64,000 nucleotides of DNA from assembly GCF_024199795.1 (NCBI RefSeq), contig NZ_JANADK010000001.1, positions 1,674,001 to 1,738,000 of the forward strand, in the 5' to 3' direction. Below the pieces are notes generated by a model. That model ran no database searches, had not been told where the DNA came from, and saw only the letters and a program-made list of their open reading frames with translations. This document shows, piece by piece, positions 58,554-64,000 of the stretch; position 1 is the first letter of the stretch, and the number at the start of each line of letters is the position of its first letter. Both the position numbers and the translations under genes were made by a program. The stretch comes from Bradyrhizobium sp. CCGB01. GTDB lineage: Bacteria; Pseudomonadota; Alphaproteobacteria; Rhizobiales; Xanthobacteraceae.

Positions 58554-60029
58554 TCAGTTTCTCCACTTGCCGAGCTCTGCGTGAAGCAAGGGCACGGCGT
58601 CGGCCGAATCTCGAACGGACCTGGTCAGCAGTGCAGCGGCTGCCAAGACGGCTGGGAGGTCGCTCGCAGACTGGCTGACGGCGAGGTGCGGATTCTCGTC
58701 CAGATACCCGGTATGGATCTGTCCGCTCAAAAAGGTCTCGTCTGCCAGCACACGCGCGAGAAAGTCTGCGTTTGTTTCGCAACCAAGAAGCACCAACTCG
58801 CGCAACACGCGCTCTGAGCTCAATGCGGCGGCACGGCGTGTGGTCGAATGTACCACGATCTTTGCGAGCATGGGGTCGAATGCTGTCGTGATCTGCTGAC
58901 CTTGGACGATGCCGCTGTCAATTCGCAGGCCCTCGCTCTGCGGATACTTCAGCACTAATATCTTGCCAGTCGTCGGAGCGTAGCCGCGCTCAGGAGCTTC
59001 GGCATATAGCCTGGACTCAATTGCGTGGCCTCTTGAGACGATATCGGCTTGTGAAAACGCAAGAGAGTGACCCGCAGCTATGCGGATTTGTTCGGCAACA
59101 AGGTCGACGCCGGTGACCATTTCGGTCACGGGATGCTCAACTTGAAGTCTGGTATTCATTTCAAGGAAGTAGAACTCGTTTCCATCAAAGATGAATTCGA
59201 CAGTTCCTGCACTTCGATAGTTGGCGCTACGAGCGATGCCGACCGCTGTATCACAGACCCGTTTCCGTAATTGTGGCGACAAGGCAGGCGAGGGTGTCTC
59301 CTCAATGATCTTCTGGAAACGGCGTTGCACGGAGCACTCCCGTTCGAAGAAATGGACCACATTTCCGAAGGAATCCCCTAGCACCTGCACTTCGATGTGG
59401 CGCGGCCGCTCAACATATCGCTCGACGTAAAGCCGACCGTCACCGAAGTACCGCAACCCCTCACGGCGTGCTTGAGCGATCGCGTCATCAAGGGTGTCCA
59501 TATTGCGAACGATCCGCATGCCCTTGCCGCCGCCCCCCGCGGAAGGTTTTACCAGCAGGGGTAAGCCAAGCGCTCGCGCTCTGGAAGTGAAGGTCTCTGG
59601 ATCGTCGTCTTCAATAGCCGAAGGTGCGACCGGAAATCCATTCCGCTGAACAAATCTGCGAGCGTGGACTTTATCGCCCATTAGTGCGATGTTTTCGGAG
59701 GTGGGCCCGATGAATGCGATGCCTGCACTTGAAACGGCGCGCGCGAACTCCGAGCTCTCCGACAGAAAGCCATATCCAGGATGCAAAGCACCGGCATTTG
59801 CTCTGCCGGCCGAAGCGATGATTTGCTCGGCATCCAGATAGGCTGCGAGCGGGGAGCAGCCGTCTATGGCGATTGCAGTGTCCGCCATAGAAACAGCAGG
59901 CGTGCCAGAATCGACGTCGTGGTAAACGATTGCTGATCGTAACCCTAACTTACGCAAGGTTTTGATGATGCGCAGAGCAATCTCGCCCCTGTTGGCGATC
60001 ATAACTGTATCGAATGGGAGCGTGTGCAT
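58554..60029 (-). CDS. Biotin carboxylase subunit of acyl-CoA carboxylase
   Basis: This is a 491-residue ATP-grasp enzyme that carboxylates biotin. FDTVMIANRGEIALRIIKTL is the N-terminal biotin carboxylase motif. LHPGYGFLSESSEFARAV and FIGPTSENIALMGDKVHARR follow, and VKPSAGGGGKGMRIV near 163 is the glycine-rich ATP loop. FFERECSVQRRFQKIIEETP, EFYFLEMNTRLQVEHPVTEM near 285-304, and ESRLYAEAPERGYAPTTGKI follow. The ATG at 60029 is preferred; another lies at 60041. It heads a tight three-gene operon with the carrier and carboxyltransferase genes. Confidence 0.93.
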   Translation of the reverse strand: MHTLPFDTVMIANRGEIALRIIKTLRKLGLRSAIVYHDVDSGTPAVSMADTAIAIDGCSPLAAYLDAEQIIASAGRANAGALHPGYGFLSESSEFARAVSSAGIAFIGPTSENIALMGDKVHARRFVQRNGFPVAPSAIEDDDPETFTSRARALGLPLLVKPSAGGGGKGMRIVRNMDTLDDAIAQARREGLRYFGDGRLYVERYVERPRHIEVQVLGDSFGNVVHFFERECSVQRRFQKIIEETPSPALSPQLRKRVCDTAVGIARSANYRSAGTVEFIFDGNEFYFLEMNTRLQVEHPVTEMVTGVDLVAEQIRIAAGHSLAFSQADIVSRGHAIESRLYAEAPERGYAPTTGKILVLKYPQSEGLRIDSGIVQGQQITTAFDPMLAKIVVHSTTRRAAALSSERVLRELVLLGCETNADFLARVLADETFLSGQIHTGYLDENPHLAVSQSASDLPAVLAAAALLTRSVRDSADAVPLLHAELGKWRN

Positions 60030-60188
60030 GCGCCTATTCATCCAAACAACGTCGGATTCCCGACGCGAGGGCTGGTGGGTCCAAAAGCAAATACCCGCGC
60101 TAGTCGGATAAAGGCGAGACATCAGTGACAGCTCTTCGGATCAGGTTGCGAGCGACGCCGCCGCGACCATCGAAGCTACGCGAGGCGG

Positions 60189-60494
60189 CTATTTCGGGCC
60201 GTCTTTTACTTTCGCGCTGTCCCGTGCTGACATTATGTAGCGACACTGGTCACTCAAGCTGGCGAAGTTGGTTCGGAGACAAGCAGTGATTGCCTCGACA
60301 TTTGGTATGACGCTGCTGCACAGCCGAAACACGTCCGCGGTGCAGGCCCGTCGCTCCTGCTCTGTCCCTGTTTGGTCTCGGGCGACGGAGCGTTCGGATA
60401 TCAGAGCGGTCGAAGCCGAAAGAACTAGGACAGCTGCTGCATGTTGACCTGCTCTAGAGGCCCAATGCGAGAGGGGGCGATGCCTTCGAGTCAC
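60189..60494 (-). CDS. Small secreted cysteine-motif protein (101 aa)
   Basis: A GTG at 60494 with AGAGG six bases upstream starts TRRHRPLSHWASRAGQHAAA, then VLVLSASTALISERSVARDQ, a signal peptide. The mature part has TEQERRACTADVFRLCSSVI, PNVEAITACLRTNFASLSDQ, then CRYIM. This gives four cysteines in a CxxxxxxxC...C...C arrangement, which recurs in small periplasmic proteins of Bradyrhizobium. It would be exported and may form disulfides. The longer frame to 60644 has no good start. Confidence 0.6.
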   Translation of the reverse strand: MTRRHRPLSHWASRAGQHAAAVLVLSASTALISERSVARDQTGTEQERRACTADVFRLCSSVIPNVEAITACLRTNFASLSDQCRYIMSARDSAKVKDGPK

Positions 60495-61442
60495 GATATC
60501 CTCTTTGATAGGTATTTGGCGCCGTATTGTACGTTGTGCGAGACAATCAGCGGCTTTGTTAAGAAGGGAGGCCAAATGGGCAGAGTTGCCACGCTCGTGG
60601 CGGCAGACGCATTTCGATCTACTGGGGGGGGCTGGTTCGAGCAATCGTCAAAATCGCTGCAAGTTGAGCGAATATGTATCGGAACGCGACAAAGGAGAGT
60701 CAATTACTACTCGCGCTCGAGACGCACTGCACGTCCATTATTGTCATCACGACGTGCTGTGTCGGTCTCTGCCGAGACGCCTGGAGCGGTGGCGTATCGG
60801 ATGCAGGCGCAGTCGGAAATTCACCGTATAGAGGGGATCGGCAAACGCACTGTTGGGCGAGAGATCGTGCGGGGTAGGTCTGAACGAGCTGAGACATTGG
60901 CGATCCTTGAGCTACTGGAGACGTTGGCCTTTCCGGAACCGCCGCCACTTGTTCGAGACCGTACAATGTGACGCTACGTACGATACAAGCCTCTAAGCGG
61001 CGCGCCTGACAAAATTGTGTGGATTGGTATGGCGGCGGCATCATTCGCAATGTCGAGAGCGCAAGGCGACAAAGGAATGAGAGACGATCTCGTGGCTCAC
61101 CACGCCAAATCGCGGAGGGCCGTGCCGATTTCGAGAGATCGCAAGGCAGAAGCGGACCTCAACTGATCCGTCGCCAGGAGGGCGCCATCACGGGCGGGCC
61201 TAAGACAAGAACGTTCCGTTCTCCGTCCATCCGCGCCGATTGGACGAAAACGGCCGGGGATAGGCAGAGACGATGGCGTGAGAAGCGGTGGCGCTTGCGA
61301 GGCGAAGCGAACAATCCGCTGTCGGGTAACGTTGACGTCAGCAATTGCCGCGTCGCCATTGGAAGGCGACTCCTCAGGCTGGCCAATGAGAGTAGTGCCG
61401 CCGATGGAGCCCACTAGATTTGGGAGGCATCACAAGAATTGG
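60495..61442. other. No confident gene
   Basis: Several overlapping plus frames occur. One at 60674 begins MYRNATKESQLLLALETHCT then SIIVITTCCVGLC, possibly a small membrane protein, but it lacks a ribosome-binding site and degenerates. A run of eight G residues lies at about 60625. The frame 61019-61417 is Arg-rich without features. Confidence 0.35.
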
Positions 61443-61474
61443 CTTGAATCTCACGTAACGTCACGCCGTAGATG
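61443..61474 (+). promoter_or_regulatory. NolA-type (MerR) promoter element, copy 5
   Basis: CTTGAATCTC ACGTAACGTC followed by ACGCCGTAGATG gives TTGAAT and TAGATG with a 19-base spacer. The first 20 bases differ from the nolA promoter element at only two positions. It lies 30 bases before the ATG of the 61504 gene. Confidence 0.65.
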
Positions 61475-61503
61475 TGGAGCGCAGAATATGAAGGGTACGC
61501 ACC

Positions 61504-61872
61504 ATGCCTCAGCCCATGTTCCAATTGCACACGCTGCCCACCAGCATCATGACGCCCGCAGCCGATTATCCCCTAGCTGACGAATGCGGCCGACGTAAGG
61601 ACGACGAACAAGAGAAGGCGCAAAAGATATGGGCCTATTGCTTCTCACCTTATGATCGGATCAAGTACATCCGCAAACATCGCGCACAGTTTGGGTTTGA
61701 CGGCTACAGTCAGATGATCGACGTCGTGCGGGGGCGCTGCTTCACCGGTTGCGCGTCGGAGCTAGTTAACTGGCGCGATCGAGTCAGAGTAAGGGTGTGG
61801 CGCTTCGTCTTATCGTTATGCGCTGCCACATGGTTAGCCATTGTTCTCCTCGCGATTCGAGCAGCCAGTTGA
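61504..61872 (+). CDS. Uncharacterised C-terminally anchored protein, candidate NolA target
   Basis: This is a 122-residue protein with AAGGG eight bases before the ATG. The middle is acidic-basic and helical (DECGRRKDDEQEKAQKIWAY, SPYDRIKYIRKHRAQFGFDG, YSQMIDVVRGRCF). The end is one transmembrane segment (FVLSLCAATWLAIVLLAIRA). It is thus a cytosolic domain tethered to the membrane. It is the gene closest to a NolA-type promoter other than nolA itself. No family is recognised. Confidence 0.6.
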   Translation: MPQPMFQLHTLPTSIMTPAADYPLADECGRRKDDEQEKAQKIWAYCFSPYDRIKYIRKHRAQFGFDGYSQMIDVVRGRCFTGCASELVNWRDRVRVRVWRFVLSLCAATWLAIVLLAIRAAS

Positions 61873-62008
61873 ACTTTCGCAACTTGGGGCGCTACGAGCA
61901 AGCGTACTTTACGCACTGGTGCTGGGTCGATAGAGCGTCGACAAGGAGGCGGGCATCTGTGATCCTGCAGATGCGTGGCATTTCGTCCTGCCTAGAGTTC
62001 TCCCTACG

Positions 62009-62161
62009 ATGTTCCCTCTATCGTCCGTCGGGGCAGAACCGCCGGCGGCGCCCGGAATCAGTCCGGCCTGGCAGGGACTCGGCGATTGGCTGGCAGAACT
62101 AGATATCCGCGATCTGCTGATGGCCATCTTGGAAAGTCTCGAGCCGTCCACATTGATGTGA
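62009..62161 (+). CDS. Small or remnant protein (50 aa)
   Basis: The ATG at 62009 gives MFPLSSVGAEPPAAPGISPA, then WQGLGDWLAELDIRDLLMAI and LESLEPSTLM to TGA. The frame is open back to 61931 without a start (DKEAGICDPADAWHFVLPRV), and all of it looks protein-like. So it is probably the C-terminal part of a larger gene broken by a frameshift. No family is recognised. Confidence 0.4.
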   Translation: MFPLSSVGAEPPAAPGISPAWQGLGDWLAELDIRDLLMAILESLEPSTLM

Positions 62162-62239
62162 AGGATGATTGATATCTGTTTAATCGCATCAGTTTGGACT
62201 CTTTAGCGTGAGGCGCCGGCAAGTGGCCGATTAGTGTCA

Positions 62240-63154
62240 TCAAGCAGCAGCGACAAGGGCGATTATAAACTTAATAAGAAGACCCAGCTCAATTTGTGAA
62301 ATAGATGAGCGTCCTAAAACAAGTTTGGCGATCTCTGTCCGGTTGGAAGGAGTTCGCATACTTGGTGGAAGTTCCAAGACTGCTTTATCAAAAAATGTCC
62401 CCAGAGGCGAAAGCTGTTCGGGCTCGTACAGTGCACCATGGTCCTGTTCGATACGGTTCGCGCCCCCTGCTATGACAGCACCGTCGGCTTGTTCGTTGAG
62501 TTCCGGGCAAATGCCGAGTTTCGCCGCTACCAGCTCGCTTGTGAGTGCATTGAGGAGTAGAGTCGCCTCAAGCGCGCTCTCGTCATCGCAGATAAGTCTT
62601 GCAACCTCTTCGACTTGTAGCTCTATCCTCTGCTTAAGGTATTGAACCCGCGAATTGCAGCTACGAACGTGCCGTGGATGTTCTCCAGGCGATCGTGCAG
62701 GGGGGGTACGTGGATCAGTATCAGCCTTCCGTCGAAGTGAGTGTGCGAATTTGCGTAGGGAAAGAGCGAAGTATCGAAGGAGTTGCGTAAAGAAGCAAAA
62801 TGCCATCACTCGATATGCTTGGTTCAAGCGCTCCAATGCCCTAGAGTTTACGGATCCGTACGCTGTCATAGTCATAGCTGCCTCATGCATCGTTCTGGCG
62901 CACGAATTATCCTTTTGCGATGGGGCGGCCTCCAGCGCGCGGGTGGCTGCCTGCCTACTGATCGCTGAACCACCGTGCGTAATGCCCTTCCGGAGCTCAA
63001 CGTTGAGCGACGAGCAAACGGGGCGATCTCGTGCGGCTGCACTTAACAGTCGACGAAAAATCCTCACGACTTCCTCCGACCCCAAGCTCAACCGCTGCTT
63101 TGAGTAGCAGCGTTTAATCGGATCGGTAAAATAGATTTCTATGATGGAGCGCAT
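62240..63154 (-). CDS. Hypothetical protein with C-terminal SMRTPxNRTEIAKLVLGR domain (304 aa)
   Basis: The 304-residue frame ends with YEPEQLSPLGTFFDKAVLEL, PPSMRTPSNRTEIAKLVLGR and SSISQIELGLLIKFIIALVA, about 55 residues matching the small protein at 30275. The middle is helical (QRIELQVEEVARLICDDESA, LEATLLLNALTSELVAAKLG). The N-terminal 150 residues are Arg-rich and less convincing, so the true start may be internal. The domain is likely a symbiosis-island protein module of unknown role. Confidence 0.6.
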   Translation of the reverse strand: MRSIIEIYFTDPIKRCYSKQRLSLGSEEVVRIFRRLLSAAARDRPVCSSLNVELRKGITHGGSAISRQAATRALEAAPSQKDNSCARTMHEAAMTMTAYGSVNSRALERLNQAYRVMAFCFFTQLLRYFALSLRKFAHSLRRKADTDPRTPPARSPGEHPRHVRSCNSRVQYLKQRIELQVEEVARLICDDESALEATLLLNALTSELVAAKLGICPELNEQADGAVIAGGANRIEQDHGALYEPEQLSPLGTFFDKAVLELPPSMRTPSNRTEIAKLVLGRSSISQIELGLLIKFIIALVAAA

Positions 63155-64000
63155 TCATTTTATGGATGAATTGAGGGGCGAACAAGGGATCTAACACATT
63201 GAGCAATAGGATTGCTCTCGCATGGATGTCTGCTCCAGTTTCTCAAGTGTTCGACAATTCGCGGTCATGCTCGTCGGCTTCTTCGTAGGATTAGCCGCCC
63301 GTGGAATGGATCACGGTTGGATTGTCGGGGACGACCAGGATCGTTATTAGCCGCTAGAATGCATTTGTGAGACTGATCCTCTTGGCGCCGGGATCACCGC
63401 GCAAGTCTCGCGCAGTTCCTGTCGGCAACCTTAGTATAGGTTTAGCAACCAATTCTATATCGCCCCGCTTACCTTTGTAGGGTCGAGACACCTGTCGAGT
63501 TGTTCTTACTTTCGGGCGTCGCAGCGGGATAATTCGAAGCAATCGGCGTGCGGCACAAAGCTGACATCACTTGATGCGTTTGCTGGAGGTTGTTACCTGC
63601 CATTGAAGCGTGAGGACGAAGTTGGAAATACGCGAATCGACTTCCGCGTCAGAGCTCCATCAACGCTCTGTTTCTGCCTGCTGAAGCCAGATCCAGATGA
63701 ACGTGGATATTGGCTGCTGCGACGTGACGGGCCTCCGAGCGTCCTCTTCGGGTTTCTTCAGGCGCTCTGTTCTAGTGTTTCGAGCCGGCCACCGGGCGAT
63801 TGACCCAGTGGAGGGAGAGGTGTTGCGCATGAACACGAGCCTTTAAGCAACGATCCTGCTTTACTCATGCTGCGGGCATAATCGCAGTCGCCGCATTTAT
63901 CACTGTGGCGGTGGCCCGAGTCTGCTTGCGAGCTGATGTCAGTCTCTTGAATCTGAGCGTTGCGACGGCATTTACCGAACTTTTCGTCAAACGTCCGGTG
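63155..64000. other. No confident gene; possible broken efflux gene at the edge
   Basis: At 63831 an ATG with a strong GGAGGGAGAGG upstream starts MNTSL and then stops. In an adjacent frame HAAGIIAVAAFITVAVARVC, and finally TAFTELFVKRPV at the window edge, resemble the N-terminus of an RND efflux permease. This would be a frameshifted gene cut by the window. The evidence is thin. Confidence 0.3.

Noticed and set aside
60035..60060. ATCCAAACAACGTCGGAT near the biotin carboxylase start resembles a nod box half
   Set aside because: The ATC-to-GAT spacing is 12, not 9, there is no second half-site, and the orientation points away from the carboxylase genes.
62655..63107. 150-codon plus-strand frame opposite the 62240 gene
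   Set aside because: The minus-strand frame carries the conserved SMRTPxNRTEIAKLVLGR domain; the plus frame is its shadow.
1..64000. CRISPR arrays, tRNA or rRNA genes, and plasmid replication origins
   Set aside because: No regularly spaced direct repeats, no cloverleaf-like or rRNA-like sequence, and no rep genes were noticed; the ParA-like genes lack partition partners.

Overview
The window is almost certainly a piece of the symbiosis island of a Bradyrhizobium. The main evidence is the nodulation cluster nodD / nod box / nodABCSUIJ-nolO-nodZ in bradyrhizobial order, together with a NolA-type MerR regulator, NifA, FixA and GDP-fucose genes for Nod-factor decoration. As is usual for such islands, intact symbiotic genes are separated by long stretches of decayed DNA: frameshifted metabolic genes, an IS630 remnant, and many short orphan reading frames. 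No tRNA, rRNA or CRISPR array was recognised.

Layout. 0-5 kb: gene debris (SfnG-like monooxygenase, LivF, acyl-CoA dehydrogenase, cold-shock gene) and a diverged inverted duplication of a divergent pair of small genes. 6.2-8.2 kb (minus): noeL intact and nolK broken. 11.2-13.4 kb: fixA-dctA behind a sigma-54 promoter. 14-23 kb: receiver-only response regulator, noeI-like methyltransferase, H-NS-like protein, small orphans, a trpD remnant with intact trpC, and a flavin reductase. 23-28 kb: hisC plus a luciferase-like monooxygenase (minus), opposite a sigma-54-preceded but frameshifted cystathionine-lyase gene, then poxB and LysR remnants. 30-44.6 kb: nolA, a livK pseudogene, nodD, nod box and the nod operon. 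44.7-45.7 kb: IS630 remnant. 47-49 kb: nifA without fixR or fixA beside it. 50-60.5 kb (minus): truncated transglycosylase, acyl-CoA ligase, two ParA-like ATPases, a zinc-ribbon protein, a three-gene biotin-dependent acyl-CoA carboxylase, and a small secreted Cys protein. 61-63 kb: orphan symbiosis-island genes.

How the parts work together. NodA, NodB and NodC build the acylated chitin oligomer. NodS N-methylates it and NodU and NolO carbamoylate it. NodZ adds fucose from GDP-fucose, whose synthesis needs NoeL plus a GDP-fucose synthase. The local synthase gene (nolK) is dead, so another copy must supply it. The noeI-like enzyme would 2-O-methylate the fucose, and NodI/NodJ export the product. 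NifA would act on sigma-54 promoters such as those before fixA-dctA and metC, coupling electron supply and dicarboxylate uptake to nitrogen fixation.

The most novel signal is a set of five near-identical promoter-like elements with a 19-bp -35/-10 spacer, typical of MerR-family activators. One lies directly before nolA and another directly before an uncharacterised membrane-anchored protein gene. Together they outline a possible NolA regulon of small orphan genes.
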